A DNA stretch of 64,000 nucleotides. It comes from Ensifer adhaerens (GTDB lineage: Bacteria; Pseudomonadota; Alphaproteobacteria; Rhizobiales; Rhizobiaceae). Location of the stretch: NCBI RefSeq assembly GCF_000697965.2, contig NZ_CP015880.1, positions 1,798,001-1,862,000 of the forward strand. The letters are read 5' to 3'. Below the pieces are notes generated by a model. That model did not search any database and had not been told where the DNA came from. It saw only the letters and a list, made by a program, of their open reading frames with translations. Shown one piece after another: positions 51,825 to 60,455 of this stretch (the first letter of the stretch is position 1; every line of letters begins with the position of its first letter). A program made the position numbers and the translations under genes.

Positions 51825-52691
51825 TCAGTTCGTGGTGGTCGTCGCCGCTGAAGCAGCCGGTTCAGTGACGCTGGCAGCGCTTGCGTCTTCCTTCGGCGGC
51901 AGGAACTTGTCGAGCAGCGCGATCATGTCGTCGTCGCGCGACTGCGCCGTCTTGCCACCCATGACGACGGCGACGAGGCGGGTGTCGCCGCGCTTGGCCG
52001 AGGTCACGAGATTGTAGCCGGAGGCGTCGGTGTAGCCGGTCTTGATGCCGTCGACGCCTTCGTAGCGCTTCATCACGCCGTTGTGGCCGCGCAGCTTCAT
52101 GCCGCGAAACTCGATCGTCTTGTTGGCGAAGAGCTGGAATTCCTGCGGAAAGTCGCGCATCAGCGCGAGGCCGAGCGTCGCCATGTCGCGCGCCGTGGTT
52201 ACCTGGGCCGGGTCCGGCAGGCCGTTGGCGTTCTTGAACACGGTGCTGGTCATGCCGAGTGTCCTCGCCTTGCGGGTCATCATCTGGCCAAAGGCGGTCT
52301 CGTTGCCGGCGAGCGTCTCACCGATAACGACGGCTGCGTCATTGGCCGAAAGCACGACCATGCCCATGACCGCTTCGCGCACGGTGATCTGGCGACCGGC
52401 GCCGACGGCAAGCTTGAACGGCTCCAGGCTGTTGGCGTGCTCGGAAACCGTCAGCTTCTGGTCCCATTGCAGGGTGCCGCTGCGCAGCGCTTCGAAGGCG
52501 AGATAGATCGTCATCATCTTCGTCAGCGACGCCGGGAAGTTCAGCTCGTCGGCATTGTCGGCCTCCAGGATCGAGCCGGTGTCGGCGTTGACGACAAAAT
52601 GAGCCTGCCCGGCGGCGGCAAAGGATGCGCTGCCAAGCAGCAGGCTGACGGAGACCGCCGCGGACGCGACCATACGGATAAGGGACTGCAT
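51825..52691 (-). CDS. D-alanyl-D-alanine carboxypeptidase (PBP5/DacF-type)
   Basis: This is a 288-aa periplasmic penicillin-binding protein with a signal peptide (cleaved near residue 27). It has all three catalytic motifs: SLTK (S55, K58), SAN (S115-N117) and KTG (K217-G219). It trims the last D-Ala from peptidoglycan stem peptides. The C-terminus is a short Ala/Thr-rich tail without the usual PBP5 beta domain or membrane anchor, so it is a compact form. Confidence 0.93.
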   Translation of the reverse strand: MQSLIRMVASAAVSVSLLLGSASFAAAGQAHFVVNADTGSILEADNADELNFPASLTKMMTIYLAFEALRSGTLQWDQKLTVSEHANSLEPFKLAVGAGRQITVREAVMGMVVLSANDAAVVIGETLAGNETAFGQMMTRKARTLGMTSTVFKNANGLPDPAQVTTARDMATLGLALMRDFPQEFQLFANKTIEFRGMKLRGHNGVMKRYEGVDGIKTGYTDASGYNLVTSAKRGDTRLVAVVMGGKTAQSRDDDMIALLDKFLPPKEDASAASVTEPAASAATTTTN

Positions 52692-53056
52692 ATCGTGTTT
52701 TCTCGTTTCAACGCTATCGAACGACCTCGGAACGAAAATCGAGATCGAATTATGGAAGACGGACCGCGAAATACGGCAAGGGCCGCGATTTCCACACGGC
52801 CAATATACCCTAGCCTTTTAAGGGCATGGCGACCGGGCGGCAAGCACCTGCGGCAATCGGCGCGCAAATATCGGGACCGGTAATGCCGCGCCTGCCGATC
52901 CCGCCCGGGCGGCCCGTCCACCGTTTCACCGAGGTTTAACCTGATTGCGCCAAGGTGCGGATCTCCCAAGGCCGGCCCTGTCCGAACGGCAGGACCGCCC
53001 GGGGTCATGATCACCGATGCCGAACAGCGTCCCAGTCATTCGTTTTTTAAGCCGCC
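52692..53056. other. Intergenic region between two divergent genes
   Basis: There are 365 bases between the carboxypeptidase (minus) and the O-antigen-ligase-like gene (plus). No gene, repeat or clear operator was found; it should hold both promoters. Confidence 0.5.
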
Positions 53057-54415
53057 ATGCACCCGAACACAGCCACGGCAGACACCTCCACCGCGCGCCA
53101 GCGCGTGCCGGAGGCGTTCGATGCCGGGCTGGCGGAACTCGTCAATGGCCTTGCCGCGCTGCTTTCGGGCCTTGGTCTGTTCCTCATCGTCTTCACGCTG
53201 ATCCCGTTTCAGGGCGCGGTGACGACGGATCCGAACGCGGCGAACGAAGGCAACATCATCAACCAGGTCGGCTACCTGGTGCTCGGCGCGGTCTATCTCT
53301 TCGCCATGCTGCTCACCGTCGACCGGCGGGTGCTCGCCCGCCTCGTCTCTCCGGCCTGGATCGCGATCTTCGCCATCGCCTACCTCTCCTGCCTGCAGTC
53401 CTATGACCCGGCCGCCTCCGCCCGCGGCCTGACGCTGAGCCTCGTCGCCATGATCATGGTGGCGGGCGTGCTGGTGCTGCCGAAGAGCGAGAAGGACTTC
53501 GTCAACGCCGGCGCCAATGCGATCCTACTTCTGATCCTGATCGACTACGCCGCTCTCTTCGTGGCACCCGACCGCGCCATCCATTCGGCCTTCGGCGACG
53601 AGCCCTGGCATGCCGGTTTCTGGCGCGGCCACCTCCTGCACAAGAACGTCTCGGCGCCGGTCTTTTCCATCCTCTGCATGTTCGGCATTTATTGCCTGCG
53701 CGCCGGCGCGCCGCTTCGCGGCTGGGCGATCACGCTGCTGGCGGCCAATTTCGTGCTGCACACGGGATCGAAGACGACGATCGGATTCCTGCCGATCGCG
53801 ATCGGCCTCGTCTTTGCCGGCCGCGCGGTGCGCAGCCCCGGGCTGATGATCCTTGCCCATCTCGCCATGTCAGTGCTGGTCTTCGGCCTGACGCTCGGTA
53901 CCATCTATTCCGACACGCTGCTTTCGATCACCAAGGGGCTGATCGACGATGCGACCTTCACGGGCCGCGACGACATCTGGAAATTCGCGAGCGCCAGCAT
54001 CGCCGAGCGCCCCTGGCTCGGCCAGGGCTATGCGAGTTTCTGGCTGTCGCCCGTGATCATGGGCATGGAGGCGAATTTCGAGGCGAGCTGGGACGTGCGC
54101 GGCATCGTCACCGGCCACAACAGCTATCTCGACGCGGTGCTGATGTTCGGCCTGCCCGGCGGCATCCTCATGACCACCCTGCTTTTCGTCAAACCGCTCT
54201 TCGACTACGCACGGGCCTATCGCCGACCGCAGGGCCGCATCTTCGCCGATTTCTGCGTCATGGTGGTGATCTTCATGACCTACAACGCCATGCTCGAAAG
54301 CTTCTTCCTCAATCGCGCCGATCCGATGTGGCTGCTGACGGCACTTGCCGTCTTCGGCCTTGGGCTCGCCGGCCGCATGAGCATGCGCGCCGAACCGGAA
54401 GCCTCCCGTCGCTGA
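53057..54415 (+). CDS. O-antigen ligase/polymerase (Wzy/WaaL/ExoQ-like) family protein
   Basis: This is a 452-aa polytopic membrane protein with about 11-12 helices. The large periplasmic loop of the O-antigen ligase family lies between about 285 and 360, with TGRDDIWKFASASIAERPWLGQGYASF (its core GRDDIWKFA) and GIVTGHNSYLDAVLMFGLPGG (GHNSYLD with the conserved His). Family members join or polymerise polysaccharide chains at the outer face of the inner membrane. No other polysaccharide genes adjoin it, so its glycan is unknown. Confidence 0.85.
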   Translation: MHPNTATADTSTARQRVPEAFDAGLAELVNGLAALLSGLGLFLIVFTLIPFQGAVTTDPNAANEGNIINQVGYLVLGAVYLFAMLLTVDRRVLARLVSPAWIAIFAIAYLSCLQSYDPAASARGLTLSLVAMIMVAGVLVLPKSEKDFVNAGANAILLLILIDYAALFVAPDRAIHSAFGDEPWHAGFWRGHLLHKNVSAPVFSILCMFGIYCLRAGAPLRGWAITLLAANFVLHTGSKTTIGFLPIAIGLVFAGRAVRSPGLMILAHLAMSVLVFGLTLGTIYSDTLLSITKGLIDDATFTGRDDIWKFASASIAERPWLGQGYASFWLSPVIMGMEANFEASWDVRGIVTGHNSYLDAVLMFGLPGGILMTTLLFVKPLFDYARAYRRPQGRIFADFCVMVVIFMTYNAMLESFFLNRADPMWLLTALAVFGLGLAGRMSMRAEPEASRR

Positions 54416-54429
54416 ACGCTTGCCAAGAC

Positions 54430-54445
54430 ATAAAGATATCTTTAT
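54430..54445 (+). promoter_or_regulatory. 16-nt perfect palindrome before the betaine-homocysteine methyltransferase gene
   Basis: ATAAAGATATCTTTAT lies 35 bases before the start codon, in an A/T-rich stretch between the previous stop and the gene. A second overlapping dyad, GATATCTTTATATC, follows. Its form fits ArsR-family SahR-type operators of methionine-cycle genes (family knowledge, identity inferred). Confidence 0.65.
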
Positions 54446-54480
54446 ATCTTGTTGCAATCTATTCTAGCCGGGAAAAACCG

Positions 54481-55497
54481 ATGACCGCAGCCTCCAATGC
54501 CCTCTCCGCTCTCATCGCCGAAAAAGGCGTTCTTCTCGCCGACGGCGCCACCGGCACATCGCTCTTCGCCATGGGCCTCGAAGCAGGCGAAGCGCCGGAA
54601 CTCTGGAACGAAACGAAGCCGGAGAACATCACCAAGCTGCACCAGGATTTCGTCGACGCCGGCGCCGACATCATCCTCACCAACACCTTTGGCGGCACCC
54701 GTCACCGGCTGAAACTGCACCAGGCCGACGACCGCGTGCATGCGCTGAACAAGCGCGCCGCCGAGATCGCCCGTGCGGTTGCCGACAAGGCATCGCGCAA
54801 GGTCATCACCGCCGGCTCCGTCGGCCCGACCGGCGAACTGCTGATCCCCCTTGGCGCACTTTCCTATGAAGATGCAGTTACCGCCTTCGTCGAGCAGATC
54901 GAGGGGCTGAAGGCGGGCGGCGCCGAAGTCGCCTGGATCGAGACCATGTCCTCGCCGGACGAGATCCGTGCGGCCGCCGAAGCGGCCGCCAAGGTCGGCC
55001 TTCCCTACGTCTATACCGGCTCGTTCGATACCGCCGGCAAGACGATGATGGGGCTGCACCCGAAGGATATCCATGGCGTTGCCACCGAGTTCGGCGACGG
55101 CCCGGTCGCCGTTGGCGCCAATTGCGGCGTAGGTGCTTCCGACATTCTCTCCTCGCTGCTCGACATGACGGAGGCAGCACCCGAGGCAACGGTGATCGTC
55201 AAGGGCAATTGCGGCATCCCGGAATTCCGCGGCTCGGAGATTCACTATTCCGGCACGCCGCCGCTGATGGCCGAATATGTGCGCCTTGCGGCCGATGCCG
55301 GCGCCAAGATCATCGGCGGCTGCTGCGGCACCACCTGCGACCACCTCGCCGCCATGCGCGTCGCACTCGACGAACATGTGCGCCGCGAACGCCCGACGCT
55401 CGACCTGATCATCGAAAAGATCGGCCCGCTGCGCAACAAGACCGCCAACGAAACGGCGGCCGCGCCTGCCCGCGAGCGCCGCAGCCGCCGCGCCTGA
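54481..55497 (+). CDS. bmt: Betaine-homocysteine S-methyltransferase family protein
   Basis: This is a 338-aa zinc enzyme that moves a methyl group from glycine betaine to homocysteine, making methionine and dimethylglycine. It is a homocysteine-methyltransferase barrel. LLADGATGTSLFAMGL is at the N-terminus; zinc ligands are C215 (GANCGVG), and C281-C282 (IIGGCCGTTCDH). GNCG at 242-245 is also conserved. Only the barrel is present, so it is not MetH. The ABC importer for quaternary amines lies 3 kb upstream, which fits use of betaine. The last residues are Ala/Arg-rich. Confidence 0.88.
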   Translation: MTAASNALSALIAEKGVLLADGATGTSLFAMGLEAGEAPELWNETKPENITKLHQDFVDAGADIILTNTFGGTRHRLKLHQADDRVHALNKRAAEIARAVADKASRKVITAGSVGPTGELLIPLGALSYEDAVTAFVEQIEGLKAGGAEVAWIETMSSPDEIRAAAEAAAKVGLPYVYTGSFDTAGKTMMGLHPKDIHGVATEFGDGPVAVGANCGVGASDILSSLLDMTEAAPEATVIVKGNCGIPEFRGSEIHYSGTPPLMAEYVRLAADAGAKIIGGCCGTTCDHLAAMRVALDEHVRRERPTLDLIIEKIGPLRNKTANETAAAPARERRSRRA

Positions 55498-55525
55498 TCA
55501 AGCCAGGCAAGGCAAATCGACAAGC

Positions 55526-55559
55526 AAACGCCCCGGCATCGAAAGATCCGGGGCGTTTT
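55526..55559 (+). terminator. Terminator after bmt
   Basis: AAACGCCCCGG and CCGGGGCGTTT pair perfectly over 11 bp, ending in a T run. It can work in both directions; the convergent acyltransferase gene ends at 55587. Confidence 0.85.
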
Positions 55560-55586
55560 CGTTTATGCGTCGATGTGGCGGCTGTC

Positions 55587-57554
55587 TTAAAGCGCGGCGT
55601 TGTCGAAGGCCTTGGCGTCCGTCGCCCGCTCAGCCACGGGCCTGCCCTTCGCCGCCTCGATGAAAGCTCGGTAGAAATCGAAGGCGCGTCCCATCTGGCG
55701 GGACCCTTCCTTGGAGAAGTGCCCGAAGTCCTCGAAGAGCGCGACGCCCTTGTCCTCGATCTTGCAGCTGTCGTCGTCGCAGAGATAGTCCATGAAGCTG
55801 ACGACGGGATACTCGTCGGCGATATCCGCAACCACGTTCAGGACATCGCGGTCATATTCGCGAACGGTCTTTAGCACCGGCTCGCAGTGCCGGTCCGGCA
55901 GGCCGAGCAGACGCGCTCTTGCAACGCAGAGCCCGGTATCGCGGCCATCATGCGGCGTCGGCGCGACGAAGACGGGTTCGAAGCCGTTCGAGCGCAGCCA
56001 GGCAAAGGTTGCCCGCAGGCCGTCGATGAGAAGCTTCGTCTCGGTCGTCACCTCGCTGCGGCCATCGACCAGCACCTTCTCCTCCTTCAGGTACTGGCTG
56101 AGCTGCGAGGACAGAACGACGTAGCGGATCGACCGGTTGGCAAGCAGGAAACGGCGGACCTCTTCGTTGTAGCGGGCGCAATCGTCGGACCAGTCGCGAC
56201 CGAGCCGCGGCATGATCGGCGACAGGTTCAAAAACGGCCCGCAATTATTCTTGGCAAGCTGCACCAGTCGCACGTCCGGCTTCGACGCGATAATGCCGTC
56301 GACGAGGTGCCGGGCGAAGGAATCCCCCCAGACCGCGACCTCGGGTTTCGGGTTAGAGGCGCAGCGCAGGTCGGCGACGGCATCGCATTTCTTGCCGAGG
56401 CCGACGCTCGGCTCCGAAAGCTGCGCAAGCTCGCGGTTCCGGGCGGCGAGACCGTCCGAACCGTCGAGCGTGAAGCCGAATGCGATCGCCGCCGATCCGG
56501 CAGCGAGCGTGGCGCCAAACACCGCGCGACGGCTGAAGCGGCCCGGCTTGCGAAAGGGCTGCTCGACGAGACGCCAACTGAGATAGGCGAGTACGAAGCA
56601 GAGCGCGATCAGGAGCGCGTAGCCTTCGGCCGGAATGTCCTCGATCGACCGCAAGCGCGCGAAGGCAAAGACCGGCTGATGCCAGAGGTAGAGGCTGTAG
56701 CTGATGAGCCCGATCGCGACCAGCGGCTTCAGCGACAGCAGCCGGCCGACGACGGTATCGCTGCGACCGAAGGCGAGAACCAGCGCCGTGCCCAGCACCA
56801 CCGGCACGGTCGTCCAGCCGGGATAGAAGGCCGATTCCACCACGAACAAATAACTCGCGACGATCGCCAGCAGACCGAGGGCTGACAGAAGCTCGCGGCT
56901 GCCTTTCGAAAGATCGAGCTTTTCGACGCCGACGAGCGCAAGCAGCGCACCGACGCCGAGTTCCCAGAACCGGCTTGGCAGCAGGTAGAAATTCGCGGCC
57001 GGGTCCAGGTTCGCAAAGACCTGGGTCGCCGCAAAACTCAGGAGCACGAGCGCCGCCACCACCCTCAACAGGGTTGCCCGCGAGAAGCGGTGAAGCAGCA
57101 AAAGCAGCAGCGGGAAGACCAGATAGAACTGTTCTTCGACCGCCAGCGACCAGGTGTGCAGCAGCGGCAGCAGCGCCGTGCTCGGCGCGAAATAGCCGGT
57201 CTGGTCCCAGAAGAAGAAGTTCGAGGCGAACAGGTTCACCGAATAGAGGCTCTTGCCGAAGCTGTTGAGCTCCTCCGGCAGCATCCACATCAGCGCGAAG
57301 GGAATAGAGACGGCGCAGACCAGGAGCAGCGCCGGTGCGAGCCGACGGGCACGCCGCTCGTAGAAGTGCACGATGCTGAAGTTCCCGTCGCTGATCTCGC
57401 GGTGGATGATCGCGGTGATGAGGTAGCCGCTGATGACGAAGAAGACATCGACGCCGGCAAAGCCGCCAGAGACAAGGCCGAAACCGGCATGGAACAGGAG
57501 GACCGGGACGACGGCAAGCGCGCGCAGTCCATCGATTTCGGGTCTATATTGCAT
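55587..57554 (-). CDS. OafA-type acyltransferase with C-terminal SGNH domain
   Basis: This is a 655-aa membrane protein from ATG 57554; an extension to 57596 lacks conservation. The N-terminal acyltransferase-3 domain (about 1-350) starts YRPEIDGLRALAVVPVLLFHAGF with the conserved His, then FAGVDVFFVISGYLI and FYERRARRLAPAL, over about ten helices. The C-terminal about 270 residues form a periplasmic SGNH hydrolase-like domain: VAVWGDSFARHLVDG (GDS Ser) and a late DFGHFSKEGSRQMG (His). Such two-part proteins O-acetylate surface polysaccharides. The target is unknown. Confidence 0.9.
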   Translation of the reverse strand: MQYRPEIDGLRALAVVPVLLFHAGFGLVSGGFAGVDVFFVISGYLITAIIHREISDGNFSIVHFYERRARRLAPALLLVCAVSIPFALMWMLPEELNSFGKSLYSVNLFASNFFFWDQTGYFAPSTALLPLLHTWSLAVEEQFYLVFPLLLLLLHRFSRATLLRVVAALVLLSFAATQVFANLDPAANFYLLPSRFWELGVGALLALVGVEKLDLSKGSRELLSALGLLAIVASYLFVVESAFYPGWTTVPVVLGTALVLAFGRSDTVVGRLLSLKPLVAIGLISYSLYLWHQPVFAFARLRSIEDIPAEGYALLIALCFVLAYLSWRLVEQPFRKPGRFSRRAVFGATLAAGSAAIAFGFTLDGSDGLAARNRELAQLSEPSVGLGKKCDAVADLRCASNPKPEVAVWGDSFARHLVDGIIASKPDVRLVQLAKNNCGPFLNLSPIMPRLGRDWSDDCARYNEEVRRFLLANRSIRYVVLSSQLSQYLKEEKVLVDGRSEVTTETKLLIDGLRATFAWLRSNGFEPVFVAPTPHDGRDTGLCVARARLLGLPDRHCEPVLKTVREYDRDVLNVVADIADEYPVVSFMDYLCDDDSCKIEDKGVALFEDFGHFSKEGSRQMGRAFDFYRAFIEAAKGRPVAERATDAKAFDNAAL

Positions 57555-57722
57555 CAGCAGAGGAAACACTCGGTGGCGGGGGCCGCTCGTTAACACAATC
57601 TTGACAATGGAACCATTGTCGCGCGGTCCGTATCCACATGCGTGCGTTCCAAGGCTCCCGGGGCATACGCCCGGGAGCGGGACCTGCGGGTAACTAGCAG
57701 GCCGAAGATGGCGACACTGGGG

Positions 57723-58853
57723 CTATCGCCGAATATGCCGGCGCCAGGCATCGAGCCCGACCTCGATATCCTTGCGGCCGAAACCGACGCGGAAGCGATC
57801 GGTGGCGACCGGCAGCAGATCGGATACAAAGAGGCTCGACGGCAAGAGCAGCACGCCAGCCTCCTCCACCAGCCCCCGGCAATGGCTCTCGACGCCATCG
57901 GCACCGAGATAGCGGGCAAAGCCGACGCAGCCCCCGTCAGGTGCCCGCCACTCATAGAGATCCGGGAATTCCGCAAAGAAGGCGCCGAGCCTCTCGAGAT
58001 TGGCGGCAACGAGCGCCCGGTTGCGATCGAGGATAACGGCACGCCCCTTGAGCGCGATTGTCGCCAGCACTTCCGACGGCCGCGAATTGCAGATCGACAG
58101 ATAGTGCTTCATCTTCTCCATGCGTTCGAGAAGCGCATGGTCGCGGCAGGCGATCCAGCCGATCCTCAGGCCCGGCAGGCCATAGGCCTTGGACATGACA
58201 TTCAGCGAGATTCCACGGTCAAAAAGTTCGGCCGCCTGCGGCAGGCGCAGCGAGGCGTCACGCTCCAGCCCGCGATAGACCTCGTCGCTGAAGAGATGAA
58301 TGCCGCGCTCCGCGCAGAGCTTGGCGAGCGCCGCGAAGGCTTCCTGGTCGGCAATGGCGCCGGTCGGATTGTTGGGGAAATTCACACAGATCAGCTTCGT
58401 GTTGGGTTTCAACGCCGCGCGCACGTCGGCGATATCCAGCCGCCAATTGTTTTCGGGGCGAAGCGGCACGCCGGTCACCGCGCCGGCGATCGTCACCGGC
58501 AGGGTCTCCATCGACTGGTAGTTCGGCACCGTCACGATCGCGTGGTCGGCCGGCCCGAGCAGCGCCAGCATGGCGCAATAAAGCCCCTCCTCCGCGCCGG
58601 CAAAGCAGAGGATATCGGCAGCCGTCAGCCCTTCATAGGTCGCAGCGATCGCTGCCCTCAGCGCCGGTGCGCCATAGGTCTCGGTATAGCCGAGCGTGAT
58701 GTTGTCCCAGGCGGCGCGGTCCTCCGCGTCGGCAAGCGCCAGAAGATCGCTCATGCTGGTCGTCTGGCTGTCGCTTGCGGTCATATGGTGGCGGGCGCTG
58801 AACTCCCAGCGGGAGAAATGGGTTTCGAGCCGGAAATCGGGCAAGGTCGTCAT
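57723..58853 (-). CDS. Class I/II PLP aminotransferase
   Basis: This is a 376-aa fold-type I enzyme. NFPNNPTG and the PLP lysine in SLNVMSKAYGLPGLRIGWI are clear. The tyrosine of GYTETYGAPALRAAIA is near the N-terminus. It overlaps no neighbour and lies 104 bases downstream of a YheO-like regulator on the same strand, with which it may form a unit. The amino acid substrate is unknown. GGAGGAAAT-type ribosome site before ATG 58853. Confidence 0.9.
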   Translation of the reverse strand: MTTLPDFRLETHFSRWEFSARHHMTASDSQTTSMSDLLALADAEDRAAWDNITLGYTETYGAPALRAAIAATYEGLTAADILCFAGAEEGLYCAMLALLGPADHAIVTVPNYQSMETLPVTIAGAVTGVPLRPENNWRLDIADVRAALKPNTKLICVNFPNNPTGAIADQEAFAALAKLCAERGIHLFSDEVYRGLERDASLRLPQAAELFDRGISLNVMSKAYGLPGLRIGWIACRDHALLERMEKMKHYLSICNSRPSEVLATIALKGRAVILDRNRALVAANLERLGAFFAEFPDLYEWRAPDGGCVGFARYLGADGVESHCRGLVEEAGVLLLPSSLFVSDLLPVATDRFRVGFGRKDIEVGLDAWRRHIRR

Positions 58854-58957
58854 GGATATTTCCTCCTCTCGCGGCTGAGGCGCACGCGAACGGTTATGGG
58901 TCAGGCAAATCCGAAGAGCCGCGAAGCGGTCTCTGTCCGAAATATTGCGCGCAGCAA

Positions 58958-59602
58958 TCAGGGCGCCTCGCCGCGGGCCGCAGCGAGATAGTTGTAGATC
59001 GACGCGCGCGAGGCGCCGATGAGGCTGGCAAGGTGATCGACCGCGTTGCGCGTCTGGAAGAGACCGCGTTCGTCGAGCGCTGCCACCAGCGCCACGCGAT
59101 CGCCGCGCTTGAGCGCCGAGAGCGCCAGCCCCCGCTCCTTCAGCCAGCCATGCAGGGTCGCGTTGATCTCCTCGCGCCAGTCGCGCGAAAACAGCGCCTG
59201 CGGCTTCGGCTGCTCGGCGCCGGCGAAAGCCGAGAGCAGCTTCACCGCCTGATCGATCATCGACATGTCGAGATTGATGCAAAGCAGGCCGACCGCGTCG
59301 CCCGTCCCGTCGCGCAGAACGGCTGAGATCGACTTGAAGCGCCGGCCATCCGCACCGGTCTTCTCATAGGGCCCGAGCACCGCTTCAGTGCTGCCGAGGG
59401 CTGAAAATTCCTCTTCGATCAGCGAATCTTCGCCGACCGCGCGACCGGAGAAACAGTTCCAGATCCCCGCGATCGTACCGGTTCGGAGATCATGCAGCAC
59501 AACCTCCCCATGCGGATAAAGAAGCGCGCTGATCGCAGCCGCCGTCGGCGCGTGCGTTGCAAGGATCGAGGTGAAGGCGGGTGCTATGGTCATGGCTCGC
59601 AT
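58958..59602 (-). CDS. YheO/DauR-like PAS plus helix-turn-helix regulator
   Basis: This is a protein of up to 214 aa (ATG 59602, or ATG 59593). The N-terminal YheO-like PAS domain has LLYPHGEVVLHDLRTGTIAGIWNCFSGR and GLLCINLDMSMID. The C-terminal HTH ends in NAVDHLASLIGASRASIYNYL. DauR of this family represses D-arginine use. Here the regulator precedes an aminotransferase gene on the same strand, so control of amino acid use is plausible. A/T-rich repeats lie just upstream. Confidence 0.85.
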   Translation of the reverse strand: MRAMTIAPAFTSILATHAPTAAAISALLYPHGEVVLHDLRTGTIAGIWNCFSGRAVGEDSLIEEEFSALGSTEAVLGPYEKTGADGRRFKSISAVLRDGTGDAVGLLCINLDMSMIDQAVKLLSAFAGAEQPKPQALFSRDWREEINATLHGWLKERGLALSALKRGDRVALVAALDERGLFQTRNAVDHLASLIGASRASIYNYLAAARGEAP

Positions 59603-59610
59603 ATGCCCAT

Positions 59611-59650
59611 AGTTGGATTAATTGTCAATATTGGACTATATGTTCAATAT
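59611..59650. promoter_or_regulatory. A/T-rich repeats upstream of the YheO-like gene
   Basis: TGTCAATAT (59623-59631) and TGTTCAATAT (59641-59650) are near-direct repeats, and GTCAATATTGGAC forms an imperfect palindrome between them. Likely promoter and autoregulatory operator. Confidence 0.45.
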
Positions 59651-59799
59651 CTGCATATTCGCCACCGCTTGCGCACCCGTGACCGCTGGCCTATCCCCGA
59701 TGAAAGAGAGATTCGCTGCTTTGCAGCGGTTCAACGTGCCACACCGCGCCTTTGCGTCCCGCAGAACGCACCGCGCGGCCGCAGACGGGAGACAGTGAC

Positions 59800-60147
59800 A
59801 TGAACGCCGGCCCAGCCTCCTTTCCCGACCGGGACACGGTCGCCGAAAAATTCGGGAGTTTCAGCGAAGCCGACCAGTCCTTCCTGCGCCTGCTGATGGA
59901 AAACCCCGAGCAGGACGAGCGCCTGATGGACGGCCTCTACCGCCACCTCGACATCGCCTCGGAGGCGAAGTTCCTGAATTCGCTGAAACTCGAAAAGCTC
60001 GGCCAGTGGCTCGGCAGCCATGCACCGGCGCGGCTGCAAATGCGCCTGATGGAAGCCGGCCGCTCCAGCCAGCATGCGGCCTACCAGGCGTTCAAGGCGG
60101 GCCTGTCGAAGGCGGGTGGGCTGGAACGCGCCTTTCCGAAGGCTTGA
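59800..60147 (+). CDS. Small soluble protein, hypothetical
   Basis: This is a 115-aa protein from ATG 59800, preceded by GGGAGACAG. It is predicted mostly helical, without Cys or membrane segments. The sequence (MNAGPASFPDRDTVAEKFGS, later LDIASEAKFLNSLKLEKLGQWLGSH) has no recognised motif. Composition is typical of the neighbouring genes, so it is probably real. It is alone, followed by repeats. Confidence 0.6.
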   Translation: MNAGPASFPDRDTVAEKFGSFSEADQSFLRLLMENPEQDERLMDGLYRHLDIASEAKFLNSLKLEKLGQWLGSHAPARLQMRLMEAGRSSQHAAYQAFKAGLSKAGGLERAFPKA

Positions 60148-60182
60148 GGCGACAGGGGATCGACGCTCGCGCGTGACGGGTG

Positions 60183-60363
60183 CCCCCTCACTGTCCTGCC
60201 GGACATCTCTCCCCGCAGGCGGGGAGAGAGCCGCTAGGCGCACCCTCCGGTGCCAGGCCTCAACGTCAGCGACAATCTCAGCCTTCACGATGGGCGAAAC
60301 GGTTGCCACTTGTTCGCCTCTCCCCGTCATAACGGGGAGAGGTGCCGGCAGGCGGATGAGGGG
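60183..60363. repeat. Palindromic rhizobial repeat pair
   Basis: Unit 1 has CTCTCCCCGCAGGCGGGGAG and is almost identical to the copy at 14844. Unit 2 is in the opposite orientation, with CTCTCCCCGTCATAACGGGG and the GGTGCCGGCAGGCGGATGAG end. Confidence 0.75.
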
Positions 60364-60445
60364 CAAACCCTGACCACGCGCGGATGAGGGGCATCCTCAC
60401 CGCGTAGATGAGGGGCACCCCCTCACCGCGCGGATGAGGGCTGCC
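60352..60445. repeat. Imperfect tandem repeat of the repeat-unit end
   Basis: Four copies of GCGGATGAGGGGCA-like sequence begin at 60352, 60380, 60404 and 60430 (steps of 28, 24 and 26). They look like local duplications of the outer edge of the palindromic unit. Confidence 0.7.
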
Positions 60446-60455
60446 CCCGTCGACA

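Larger units (their letters stand above)
60148..60455. other. Repeat-filled intergenic region
   Basis: Two palindromic repeat units (60183-60230, 60316-60363) and a short tandem array (60352-60445) fill most of it. No gene was seen. Confidence 0.7.

Noticed and set aside
60352..60445. Tandem repeat as a CRISPR or VNTR coding repeat
   Set aside because: Copies are 24-28 nt with no spacers and lie outside any coding frame; they derive from the edge of the nearby palindromic repeat.
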